Shown here piece by piece: positions 23,220 to 34,389 of a stretch of DNA of 64,000 bases. The stretch comes from Cordilura impudica (Eukaryota > Arthropoda > Insecta > Diptera > Scathophagidae). Position 1 is the first letter of the stretch. Each line of letters starts with the position of its first letter. The notes under the pieces were generated by a model. That model was given only the letters and a program-made list of their open reading frames with translations. It did not search any database and had not been told where the DNA came from. Made by a program: the position numbers and the translations under genes. Location: positions 221,951,840 through 222,015,839 of the forward strand of contig OY821518.1 of NCBI GenBank assembly GCA_963682025.1, in the 5' to 3' direction.

Positions 23220-24160
23220 GAAACTTTTAGGAACCTTGCTCTAAAACGTTTTTTTTTTCTATGCTATTCTATTTTTCTACAATAAAATGGAGTTAATTTA
23301 TAGCGAACTCGGCGGGACCGGCCAAATTAGTTAACCGTAGTATTTTTTGATTTGTCCGAAAGGTTTAAAAAGTTTTTTTTAGTTGAATAAATAAGTTTAT
23401 TTATTTTGGGGCATTTTAAAAAGTTATAAAACATAAATTAAATTTCTAAAAAGATACATATTAATTGTTTGTCTTAATAAGACTAAAATTACCGAGTTTC
23501 TATCAAAATAAAATATATTTTTAAAATCATATAATATGAAAAACTCCTTATGTATAGAAGCAGAAAGTAGAAAGCAAAGGTTGGCTACTGGCAAACTTTT
23601 ACGAAAATATACATAAAAGGACCTTTTACAAAACTTCATTTGAAAATCGAAGTTTTTGTTTTGTATTAAAATTAAATGAAAATAAAATTAAATTAAATTG
23701 AAATTAATTTTTTTTAAATATATAAAATATACGAAAATTCTGAAATGGAAAAAAAAATTGTTTGTAAAAGTCAAAAGTTTGATATAACCACTGTTCGCTA
23801 TAAGAGAAGCAATTTGTATGAAAAATGTGATTAAAACTCTTGGGACCGAAGAAATTCTTCGCTATAAAAAAAAATTTATTACAACCAGGGTTCGTTATAG
23901 GCGAACTACATTGTATTAAATTTTAAAAATATTGGGAATCTCCAATCTCCTCACTTTACCCGGCCTTCCCATGTTCAAGTCAAAATGTTCACACACCAAT
24001 AGTCAAAAAATTGTTAAGCAACTGTCCCATTGAAAAATTGAAAGAGAGAATTGAAGCGTATGATTGTTTATTAAAAAAGAGTAAAAAAGTGTGAGTGCAT
24101 TACAACCTGAAAGCGAAAAATATAACGTGTGAAGGCCGGGTAATATCTTAAATATACTTA
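23220..24160. other. AT-rich non-coding DNA
   Basis: No gene. A short minus-strand frame (23424-23639) has no recognisable domain. Confidence 0.4.
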
Positions 24161-24230
24161 CGCTGATCCCTGACTCACTGACTGACTGACTGACGAACTG
24201 AGAGGCTGACTAATTCTGTAACGCTGACCA
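24161..24230. repeat. TGAC-rich repeat block, copy 2
   Basis: Same sequence as 20944-20998 (ACGCTGATCCCTGACTCAC, TGAC units, TTCTGTAACGCTGA), here joined directly to the Helitron helicase remnant. Confidence 0.75.
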
Positions 24231-24231
24231 A

Positions 24232-24773
24232 AATGATACGGTTCTAATTCCTAGGATTGATCTCGCCCCATCCAACACCACATTACCTTTCATATTAAAA
24301 CGCCGCCAGTTTCCAGTAATTCCTGCATACGCAATTACCATAAACAAGGCTCAAGGCCAGTCATTTGATTACGTTGGCATTAATTTGGAGACCGCGGTAT
24401 TTTCACACGGCCAACTGTATGTGGCTTTGTCACGATCAAAAGTTGCAAGCCAAGTTAAGATACGTATTCAATCGAACCCACAGCAAGGAAAACTATTAAA
24501 TAACCAACGATATTTCACACGAAATATAGTTTTTCAAGAGATTCTAAATTGAAAAACTTTTTTTGCCAAATATTTATTATCTGTTTTGATACTTATGTAT
24601 ATAATTTCTACAGACACAATCTTTTTTCACATGTACATATGTAACAATAAAATTTTCAATTTACTACTACATTAAAAGAAATATAATTTATTATAAATTT
24701 TTCGTGTATTTAAATTTAAACTGTTTTATTCATAATTTTTAAACGGGCGCCTAGGCGGCACACAATCAACTAG
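24232..24773 (+). mobile_element. Helitron remnant: helicase C-terminus and 3' end
   Basis: Open reading from about 24238 to the TGA at about 24552, without a start codon, encodes the last part of a PIF1-type RepHel helicase. Motifs are [39 protein letters not shown] and [11 protein letters not shown]. About 220 bp on, the palindrome CGCCTAGGCG (24748-24757) is followed by CTAG at 24770-24773 and then a T, matching the Helitron 3' hairpin, CTRR end and A|T target. The Rep domain and most of the helicase are missing. Confidence 0.85.
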
Positions 24774-26225
24774 TATATGAGTTATTTCAAATTTTTTGAG
24801 CACCTGCTGAAACCGACATACTATGCCTCTTATTTCGTTAAGTTTTATGAATTGAATAAAACGTTGTACAGGGTTTGGATGACTATACTTGAAGAATATG
24901 ACGTGCAAAGTTTTACGTTGAAAAGTCTTCACCTTAAGAATTGGTGGTCAATTAAAATTCGAAAAATTAAAAAAACGACTTGAAACTTGCAAGAGTTTTT
25001 TCATTCATCCCGTTTTCTTTGTAACAGTTTTTAGCTTTCAGATCCAAACCAATACAAAATATAGTCACTAAACTTGGAGGATATATCTATTAAAAAAATT
25101 TTTTTGATATCGCTGCTGAGTGAAAATTTGCATGGTGGTTTACAAGTGAAACCAAAATTTTCGGAATCTTAAACTTTTTGAAGATTTTACATAGGGTTTT
25201 TGCGCCGTTTAATAAAAATGAGCTTTAAGTGCAGAATTGAAATAACGGCGTAATTTTGTAAAGTTTGAGGTATATCAAGTTGGTGTCAGTGCACAAATAA
25301 CGTATCACGGACATCACAAACTTAAAAGAAATTAGCGTAAATTTTTTGAAAATGTATCTTTTTTGCGTCTGACAATCTGAATTGTTTTTTAAGTTGGCTA
25401 GTGTATTGCGTGATGTGAGTAACTTCCTAAAGTGCACCTCCGAGGCGAAAACGCACTTTAAAATTTTTAAACGCAAAAATTTTATGAACTTTTGAAAATT
25501 TTTGCAAAAAAACAATTTTTTTTAAACTTTTTTTTATATAAAAACATGGAATAGGAACATGATTAGATATCTAAATAGATTCTTCGCGACGGACTAAACC
25601 GATAAAGTGCAAAAAAAATAATTTTTTTACAATCCTGGCGCGTGCAGCGACAGTTTTTTCCAAACACATTTCGCTTTGTGACAACTAAAGCGCTGTATCA
25701 ATTCTGCTCAAACGTACATAGAATGGAAGACTTTACTGAGCTTGATACTAAAATCGAAAACGCACCAAAAAATTTTAAGGATTTAAAATTTTATGGCGGA
25801 AACAAAATGTTGCTAACCTCAAAAAGCATCCTAGTATGAAATATTTGATTTTGAACATTTAAAAGAATTATTTTTGAATTCGGGTTAATAAGTAACCCAG
25901 AATCCCAACAAGTATTTTATAATCGTTCCAATATTAATATTTGCAAAAAAAAACGCGTTTTTTTAAACCCTAGAAAGTGAGACTATATTTTTAAACAATA
26001 TTCACCAGGGCCACCTTAACAAATTTCAACAAAACAATTGAAATATACTACCGCGAAAACCGTCAAATTACCACCGATGCAATGACATCTTAAAGCACTT
26101 GCTTTATTATAAAAACTCTATGATCACAGTAGCCTTTGCTGAATGCTTCAAAGAATTAATATTTGAGTTTCAATTCAGTTTATTTTATTTATGTGCGTGA
26201 ACAGTTGTGAATAAAAATTAGTAAA
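24774..26225. other. Non-coding DNA left of the unrecognised gene
   Basis: No gene is supported; the open frames here (24777, 25642, 25225 minus) have no recognisable domains. A 23-bp sequence at 25199-25221 is repeated exactly at 29186-29208. A TATAAAAA box at 26108-26115 could serve the gene at 26226. Confidence 0.4.
26108..26115 (+). promoter_or_regulatory. Candidate TATA box
   Basis: TATAAAAA about 110 bp before the ATG at 26226, in otherwise AT-rich sequence; weak evidence. Confidence 0.25.
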
Positions 26226-28450
26226 ATGGTTTCAGATTACACATTAAAAAAACGTGAAATTCGTAAAAAGAAAACTGAGAAGCGAAACAAATTAACCGAT
26301 AAAAGACGCGAATATCGCCAATCTGAAAAAATAAAAAGCAAAAAAAAAAAACAGCAAACAAATCGCAAACTGGTGTAAGAAAGTCAGTTAGGTATTCGGT
26401 TTTAAATAACAATAATAATAATAATAATAAAAACAATGCCATCAAAACAAAAAATTGCGGATTAAAAAAAATTGAAAAAGGATTAGAATCTATCACTGAA
26501 GGCCAAGATTTAACTAAAGAAGCGTCAGTTGCAGCTTCTAATTTGCAGAACAATTTTAATTGCAAAGAATGTGGAAAATCTTTTGAATGTTTGAAGGTAA
26601 CAAACCGGGTTCGAAAAGCGCTTAAACGTTCGCTAGCTCGGGAATCTGCATTAAGAAGAAAAATTGAACAGATGAGAAAAACTATTGAGGATAATAAAAC
26701 TCGCGTAAGGTATTGGAAACAAAAATTTAAGAGAATATCAAAACCAATTGAAACCACTCCCGAAAAAAATGTAAAAAAAATTATGAAACAAGGACACAGT
26801 GCGGTGAAAAAGCGACTAATGTTTTGTGAGGTTTTAGAAAAACAATTGGTTAAAAATAAACAAAATATAGTAACTCATAAAGAAAAATCTATGTACTCCA
26901 AAATCATTTCTGGAAAAGTGTTAAAGAAATATAAAAGCCGTAAAATTTTATATCACATAGTTAATCGTTATCAACAAAATAAAAATATAAATTTTAAATC
27001 TCTCCAAGAAAATAGAGGTTGTAAGAAGAACACAATAAAACATTTAATTGAACAGTTTTTACAAAAAGATCAAATCTCTGGTATATGTCCAGGAAAAAGG
27101 GATATTATAAGGAAAAATGGTAAAGTATTTCGAAAACGATTTCTTCAAGATACTCTTACTAATCTGCACCAAAAGTTTTGCAAAGAAACTAAACTCAAAA
27201 TATCCTTTAATACTTTTGCTAAATACAAGCCCTTTTGGATAATTAAAAGTAAGATGTCTGCTCGAAATACATGTTTGTGTAAAACACACACTAACTTTGA
27301 TTTAATGCTGCAAAAGTTGTACCGATTAAAGGTTTTATCTTCATCTAGCTCACATAACTTTATTTCAATGGTAGCATGTAACTTAGATTCGAAATCTTGT
27401 ATGTATAGAGAATGCAAAGTTTGCAATAAAAAAGCAATTCCGGAGGCTGAAATTGGTCTAGAAGAGACTTTTTACTATAAGTGGTGTCAGAAAACAATTG
27501 ACCGAAAGGGTGCTAAAGGCTTAATATACCACGTAAAAGTCACGTCAAAAGAAGCTATAAAATGCAATGTTAACGAGTTAGTTGTGTTACTAAATACCCA
27601 AACACCTTTTTATTTAAAGCATGTTCATGATACAGACCACCAATTGAAATTCGTCCAAAATTTAAAAAACACTTTAAAGGAAGGTGAAGTTCTTGTAGTC
27701 GTCGATTTTTCGGAGAATTACTTGTGTAAATATGCAACCGAAATTCAGAGCGTACACTTCGGAGCGTCAAAAAAACAAGTATCTTTACATACCGGTGCAT
27801 TTTTTTTCCTCGAACCTTTAGAAAACACTATAAAGTGTGTTTCTTTTTGTACTGTTTCTGAGTGCCTACGCCACGATGCAGCATCCATTTGGGCCCATAT
27901 AAAACCAGTGCTAAATCTTATTAAAGAGCATGTACCTCGTGTCAAAATAATTCATTTTCAAAGCGATGGCCCTGCAACCCAATATAAAAATAAATATAAT
28001 TTTTATCTCTTACTTCATCATTGCACAATTTTAAAACTTCAAGAGGCAACATGGAATTTTTCAACTTCGGGCCATGGTAAAAGTATTGCAGATGGTATAG
28101 GAGGCACCGTGAAAGGATTATGTGATCGAGCTGTATTACACGGAAGAGATATTATCTCTGCACAAGATATTTTCGATTTAATAACCAAATCGAACGTGAA
28201 TGGCTACTTAGTACACGAAAATGATATAATATACTATGATGAACTTTTAAAAATTGACATAAAGCCTGCACCGAACTCAATGAAGATCCATCAAGTCATT
28301 TGGTGCAATAACCAAAGTAATAAATTATTTATTAACTACTTGTCATGCAATATATGTTATAAAGAACCACCTTGTTATCATTACAATCTAAGCCCTGATA
28401 ATTATAATCCAATTGCCGAAATAAAAATTAAAAGACAACGAAAAAAATAG
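26226..28450 (+). pseudogene. Unrecognised RNase-H-fold-like (transposase-like?) protein, one frameshift
   Basis: I cannot name this family. The ATG at 26226 starts a lysine-rich N-terminus (MVSDYTLKKREIRKKK) that runs to a 12-A tract at 26340-26351. The reading then continues one frame away to 28450, so a single-base length change in the tract would unite about 740 residues; it may be a sequencing or allelic error. The frame from 26543 alone is 635 codons. Features in order: a CKECGKSF pair of cysteines, a basic coiled-coil-like region, cysteine clusters (CLCKTHTNF, CMYRECKVCNKK), then LVVVDFSENYLCKY, IIHFQSDGPATQYKNK and TSGHGKSIADGIGGTVKG. The spaced aspartates in these blocks resemble a DDE/RNase H core. 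The C-terminus has CNICYKEPPCYHY. It is flanked by 23-bp direct repeats. Transposase is an inference. Confidence 0.65.
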
Positions 28451-29660
28451 TTACTATCTGTTACTTAATTAATTAACTTACGTTGCATATTATTTAGTTA
28501 CTAATTAAGTATGTACTTTTATGATTTTTTACCTTTTATGTTGAAATATTTTTAATTATATAATTATTACTCTTCATATTAAAAACTGCAGTATTTGATA
28601 GATCTTGATGCTATATCTTAATTTGTAACACATTTACTATTTTAAATAAAAAAAATTAATAAATAATAATTGAAATAGTCTTTTTGGTATTTTATTTTGT
28701 TCGAAACATTAAAAAAAATGTTATGGGATAAGAATAAATATCTCAGTAAGTATTGAAAAATATATTAATACTATACTAAACTCAGAAAAAACTAACAATT
28801 TTAAAGGTATTACTGATCTTAATATATAATTTGGTAAAAAAAATCATGAGTGGTAAGGTTTAAATGGCTATATCTCTTAAACCATTAGCGATAAGCAAAT
28901 AGTTTTTACCCAAAATATTGCAAATTATGTCTCATACTAGCCGTAATTTTGTAAAATCTTTAACAATTTTAAATAAATTTTTATATGCATACACGATCAA
29001 AAAAAAAAATTTTGTTTATTTTTTTTCAGTGTTTTTTTAAAAAGTATTGAAGCTTTTACAAATATTTTAGTATGCTAAGAAAGCCCTTAAGGGGTATTAT
29101 CCACAAGCGTTATCCTTTTTCAATTGTAACAAAAACTGTAATTTTAATATATTTTTTTAATTTTTAACTTTAAACCGCCGTAAAATTTGCGCCGTTTAAT
29201 AAAAATGATTAACACGAACGGATTTCACATGCTCAAATATCGGTTGATACACACGCATATCGACATTGATGTCAGACAAAAAAAAACTTTAAAAAAAAAA
29301 ATTGTCTAGGTGCCGTAAATATTTGAAGTTGCCCATATATATATTATTAAAAAATCTTGACAAACAAATATTTATTCCTAACCCCGCAAAGCCATTTGGC
29401 TTGTTTGCAGGAAGCAGGAAAAAAATTCACTTTACATGCATTCATTGCGAATTTGTATATTGTTTACAATGTAACTGCTAGAGTATTTTTACCACAATTG
29501 TTATTAAAACGTTCGACCTTGAGTCTCCATTCAGCCTGACGTTTCGTATCATATGAGTGATCGAATACTCCATTTAGAAGCTTCGATCGTTGCAAAACTC
29601 ATTGCCTAGTGTTATATGGAAGATATTTTGTATGAAAGGATCCCGTATGAGTATGAAATT
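28451..29660. other. Non-coding DNA right of the unrecognised gene
   Basis: Contains a possible AATAAA at about 28645, a TTAAGGGGTATTATCC element-start-like sequence at 29091 and one 23-bp direct repeat. A short frame at 29357-29539 has no recognisable domain. Confidence 0.4.
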
Positions 29661-29664
29661 TAAA

Positions 29665-30105
29665 TCGTAATATAAAAAATGTTTGACTTAATTAAACTTT
29701 AATTAAACTTAATTGAAACTTTAATCGAAATTTAATAATAAAAAATTCAAGTTAAACGATACTTTAATCTTAGATTAATTTTAAATGAAATTTTTACTTA
29801 AACGATAAACCGTAGTTTAATCAGAAATAAAATTTCGACTTAAATTATACGTTAATCATAGTTTAATATAAAATAATATTTTACCTCAAACGATATTTTA
29901 ATCGAAGTTCAGTTTAAAATTTCTACTTAACCAATACTTTTATCATACTTTAATAAATAATTTTGACTATACTTTAATCGCTCCATCATAGTTTAATATA
30001 AAATAAAATTTCAACTTAATTGAAATTTAAATCGCAGTATATTCTAAAATATTGACTTAATTGAACTTTAATCGTAATTAAATACACAATAAAATTTCGG
30101 CATAA
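29665..30105. repeat. Degenerate minisatellite (ACTTAAACGATACTTTAATC), main array
   Basis: Eight to nine imperfect units of about 46-55 bp, same family as 20690-20915. It stops where the minus-strand retrotransposon begins and resumes at 33005-33160. Confidence 0.75.
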
Positions 30106-30106
30106 G

Positions 30107-32236
30107 TATCCTATCCTATCCTATAATACCTTTGTGACTTATCCACGTCTATTCCGCTGGTTTCAATTTGAGAGACTTGAAAAGTATTTGGTTTTCTAAA
30201 TTGATTCTTTCCAGGAAAAAAACCGTTCCTGTGCAGTTCATCAGCAATCTCGTTTCCCATTATACCGCTGTATCCTGGGATCCAAACAATTTCTAGTCTG
30301 CCCCTCTTTGAGAAGGGGATCGAGGATATCGCCCTGATAGCCGCTAGACTGTTTGCAAATAGTCGGTGATGTGTTCCCCTGTTACCCTTAATAGTAACAT
30401 GGCCAGAGCTGCCTCATATTTAATTCTAATCTCGATTGGGTGTATAGATAGAACAGTCTCTAAGGCCTTTGTAGATGTAGTCCGTATTGTACCACTGATT
30501 TCAATGCGGCTGACGCGCATTATCGTCTAGAGTGGTTGAATGTAACATTTCCTATTTATTGATGTCCATATGACTACGGATTCATAAGCCAAAATATGTC
30601 TAACGACGCTTGTGTATAGCCAATGTGTCATCATCGGCTTTAAACCCCATTTTGAACCTGTAGCTCTTCTACAAATTACCCACAAATTCCAGGTGAGCTT
30701 TTTGTCGAGATTCACCCTAAAACCTTTTGTGTGATCCTAATCGTTTTGCCCTGGAAACAGGGTTCATCAAAGTCGATTATTCTCGTATTCGTAGTAAAAG
30801 GGCATATTTCAGTCTCCTCCGGGTTCACATTAAGTCAACCCGATTGTGTTCAGTTATAAGCTATTTCGAGTGTATCTGATGCCCTTCTAAGATCTTCCCC
30901 CTTAACAGTATCGCTACGTCGTCTGCATAGCAGACAGGTTGGAAACCCTTATTGGGTAGAATTCATAACAAACTGTTTATAGTGGTCACTAAAAGAAAAT
31001 GGTATAAAATTCCCAATTGAGTTGTCCCACAGCAATGCTTGTCTTATATTATAATTCTACCATCCTCGCAACTTATCCATCTATTCCCTTGCATGAGACT
31101 GATCCAGGCCTTAATCTCATGGTCTATGTTGAATTGGTCTAAATATTGGGGTATCGCGTTGGTTGATACGTTATAAAAAGCTCCTTCTATGTCAATAGAT
31201 AAAGCTAGGGTGAAGATTTTTGGATCAAAAGATCTTTCGGTGTGGTGAACTACTTCATAAGGCTCAGTTTCCTTTAAATAAGTGTTTGTTTGAACCTCAG
31301 TAACTCATTTGGGATTTGACATTTAACCACGTTATCGATTATCCGTTCCATGGTTTACAGCAGGAAAGATGTAAGAGTTTTCGGTCGATAGGCCTTTGGG
31401 TTCGCGTAGCTTTCTTTTCCCGGCTTTGGTATAAAGACCACTTTGGCCTCCTGCCATACCCTGGGAGTGTACGCCAATTGTAGCAAGCAGAGAATATGTT
31501 TTCCAGACTATTACCAATTAAGTCTCCGCTCTTTTGAAATAAAGCTGGAGAGATTTCATCTGGACCTGCTGCTTTAAAGGGGGCAAAACTTTGTATTACC
31601 TTATATACCATAGTTTCGGCTATTCTGTTATTTCTCTCCACTCAATATTGTTCCTCGTTAGGCCATTCATAAAGTTCCCCATAGGCTCCCGTCTATTGTT
31701 CTACGTTGGGCCCAGTTTATTAGGATGCATTGGTACCATTTGCTGGGTTCCTATTCGGCCCATGTTCTTCAATAAGAAAGTTCGCTTCCATCATTATTCT
31801 TAAAGACTATTCCACTAAGTCCGTCCGAATTCCGTCTTTATCGATTAGAGTTTCAGTCTGTGAATGAGGTTTCGATAAGAATTTCTTGATTTTCAATACA
31901 TCATTAACGCTATCAATCTATTCACAGAAACGTTTCCAGGAGTTGCGTTTGGCTACTGGCATCGTTGAGTTGTAATTCTGAATTTGACATGGTAGCCGCC
32001 CTAGTATGTTACAAGTTTTTTGCCGAGGAGCCCTATAGAACAGTCTTCGGGCGTCCTTCCCAAGTTTTATCAATTCCCCTGTTAGCCATGGCTTATTTCG
32101 GGAGATCTCCTTCCCCGAGTTAGCAACATTCCTTTAAAGGCTCCTGGTTAATCTCTCCAATTCACCGTCAACCTCTGTGACATTCCTTAGGTCTGTGGGA
32201 AGACTAGATAGACAGGCTTGTAAAGGGTCCGCCAAA
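30107..32236 (-). pseudogene. I/LOA-like non-LTR retrotransposon pol remnant (RT + RNase H)
   Basis: Reading on the minus strand from high to low coordinates: KPWLTGELIKLGKDARRLFY (about 32090-32030), then the RT entry SFAPFKAAGPDEISPALFQK (31602-31543) and RPIDRKLLHLSC. The C-terminal RT segment has NLDKKLTWNLWV (30715). An RNase H domain follows with PGYSGIMGNEIADELH (about 30280-30232). It ends in a pentanucleotide run, ATAGG repeated, at about 30125-30107, which serves as a 3' tail. An RNase H domain separates it from Jockey elements and fits the I, LOA or R1-like clades. Many stops and frameshifts. It is inserted in the minisatellite. Confidence 0.75.
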
Positions 32237-32238
32237 TA

Positions 32239-32937
32239 ACTTTTTTTTTTGAAAATGCTATGAAAAAACTACTGAATATTATCTCAAATTTCTTTTTTTA
32301 TTTGAAAGTACAATCCTTACGGTTAATAATGGAAAATAATTTCATTCAAATGGCTGCCTCGGCTGGCCATGCAGTAGCCTACATGATCGATCCAATTTTT
32401 AAGCACATTATCGATTGTGTGCAGCTGTATTTCACCAATGGTTTCACGAATATTGTCCATTAAAGCGTCAATTGTCTCTGGTTTGTTGGCGTAACACTTA
32501 TCTTTATCCGTATGCAAAATTCGTCCCAATGATGCCTCCGAAATGTTCAATTCTTAAGAACGACGGTGAATTGATGTTGATGGCGCTTTACGCACACTTT
32601 CTGCCACGGCAGCAAAATTCTCGGGTGTACGCACCGTTTTTGACTTTTCACGCTTTGGTTTATCGATGAGGATGCCAGTTTCTTTCACTTTGTTCACTAG
32701 ATAACGAACATACGGAGCTGACGGTGCTTCTCTTCTTCCAAAATCCGTACGCAATTTTCGCACACATTCTGCAACATTACCATGATTTTCAAAGTAATGT
32801 CGCAATATTTCCCAGCATTGTTCAGGCGTATACACAACCATATTCGTTCAGCGGAAGGATAAAGTTAATTATCTGTCAAATCAAACATAAGCTAAGTGTT
32901 ACCATTCACGAAATAAGCACTAGTTGAAAAAAAACGT
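32239..32937 (-). mobile_element. Internally deleted Tc/mariner-type element with TA duplications
   Basis: TA at 32237-32238 and 32938-32939 flanks the element. Its ends read ACTTTTTTTTTTGAA and, from the other side, ACGTTTTTTTTCAACTAG with a shared TGCT further in. It holds a transposase lacking its catalytic core (32323-32841). It lies at the upstream edge of the I/LOA-like remnant. Confidence 0.8.
32323..32841 (-). pseudogene. Tc/mariner-type transposase, catalytic core deleted
   Basis: ATG at 32841. The DNA-binding part MVVYTPEQCWEILRHYFENH and a second helix-turn-helix ending TPENFAAVAESVRKAPS run to an in-frame TAA (about 32554). Beyond it the same frame continues NISEASLGRILHT and then joins abruptly to DKCYANKPETIDALMDNI and the normal C-terminus RGSHLNEIIFHY. 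In related proteins these two parts are separated by the whole DDE/D catalytic domain, so roughly 200 codons are missing. The stop replaces what is usually a glutamine codon. The element could be moved only by a transposase supplied elsewhere. Confidence 0.85.
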
Positions 32938-33004
32938 TAGCATTCTTTTAAATTTAAGTCTTAGCCTTATTCCCACTCTTAAAGGGTTCAGGCAGTGGTT
33001 GTAT

Positions 33005-33160
33005 CAGTTTAAATAAAATGTATGGCTGATCGACTTAAACGACACTTTAAACTTGGTGTAAAATAAAATAAAACTTAGGCTCAAGCGATACTTTAGACAT
33101 AGTTTAATTTTATATGAAATTTCAACTTAAGCATTACTTTAATCGTAAACTGCACCCCTC
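33005..33160. repeat. Degenerate minisatellite, right-hand remnant
   Basis: Two to three units of the same 46-55 bp family as 20690-20915 and 29665-30105, beyond the inserted retrotransposon and Tc/mariner element. Confidence 0.65.
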
Positions 33161-33219
33161 TTACTATATAAGTAAGAAGACAACATCTGCTGAACGAAAC
33201 TATTCAAGGTAAGAGTTGG

Positions 33220-34350
33220 ATATGCCGGCAGTGATTGAGGCATCGAAAAAATTTAGAGTGGACTCATTTGGACTTCATTTTTAAATAGTCACCGACTGCA
33301 ATGCACTTACCAAGATGTCAGAAAAGAAAGAATTATGTAAGAGGGTTGATAGACCAGTGCTACTTCTACCGGATTATGGCTACGCTATAAAACACCGCGC
33401 TGGTACTCAAATGAAGCATGTCGGCAGTTTAAGTAGATTTCCAATTGTATTGGTTGGCACTGATAGCACACTGACAAGATTGCGACAAGCTCAACTTCAA
33501 GATGACGAATTAAAAGCTGTTATACACATTCACAGAAAAAGATTATATTAGTTGTTTCTAATGGGAGCAAAGGAAAATAATCAGGTCCGCACACGAAAAG
33601 GGTCGCTTTGCGGTAAGGAAAGTCAATGAACTTATTCGTCAGGAATATTATATACCAAAATTAGAAGAAAAGATTGACTACTACATATCCAACTGTATAA
33701 CTATTATTATAACCAGTAGGAAACAGGGTAAACAAAAAAAATTGCACCCTATCCCTAAAGAAGGCGAACTTTTATTTATTGCATTTACTTCTGAAAACTT
33801 CAAAAAGTATTGCAAGTTCGAAAATATTAAACATTTTTTTATAACTACTGGATTACCGCGATCAAATGGGCAGGTAGAAAGGTTACACACAATTATAATC
33901 CCTGCTATGTCCAAGCTTAGTTCAAATGAACCTACTAAATGGTACAAGTATGTAGAAAACGTGCAAAAAGTAATTAACTCAACATTTTTACGAAGTATAA
34001 ACACAGCACTTTTCGAACTTTTAGTTCGTGTGAAAATGCGCACTCGTGAGGAGTCAGAGATCAAAAAACTCATTGAGGATGAATAAAAGAATAAAAGCAA
34101 ATCAACAAATAGTTAATGTTCAAGCTTAAAATACACATTACAACTTACGATGTCAAAAAGCTGCTAGGTACGTAAAATGTGACCTTGTTGGAATAAAACG
34201 AACTCAATTTGGTCCATATCTTAGGTTGAAGCCGAAATATCTAGGGGCGTATCAGATACTGAGAGCAAAACCTAATAATACTTATGATATTATGAGAGCA
34301 GTTTTCGATGGTCTAAAAAATATGACAACATGTGTTGAATTTATGAAACC
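33220..34350 (+). pseudogene. Ty3/gypsy pol remnant (RNase H, integrase), internally deleted
   Basis: LTR-retrotransposon polyprotein, decayed. The RNase H end reads VIEASKKFRVDS, stop, then IVTDCNALTKM, YAIKHRAGTQMKHVGSLSRF (about 33222-33450). The integrase follows in other frames: a zinc-binding end near 33700, then HPIPKEGE joined directly to the late-integrase block FKKYCKFENIKHFFITTGLP and SNGQVERLHTIIIP (33745-33905). The central catalytic segment between these blocks is missing. A tail LRLKPKYLGAYQILRAKPNN ends near 34330. No LTRs or envelope gene were recognised. Non-functional. Confidence 0.8.
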
Positions 34351-34389
34351 GTAGTCTAAAAGCTTAGATGACAATGAATTCGAGGCGAA

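Larger units (their letters stand above)
25199..29208. repeat. 23-bp direct repeats bracketing the unrecognised gene
   Basis: TTTGCGCCGTTTAATAAAA plus ATGA is identical at 25199-25221 and 29186-29208, about 4 kb apart in the same orientation, on either side of the gene at 26226-28450. No inverted termini were found. Confidence 0.55.

Noticed and set aside
26218..26757. 179-codon minus-strand frame
   Set aside because: Antisense of the lysine-rich N-terminus of the 26226-28450 gene; leucine/phenylalanine-rich only because AAA/AAG is read backwards.
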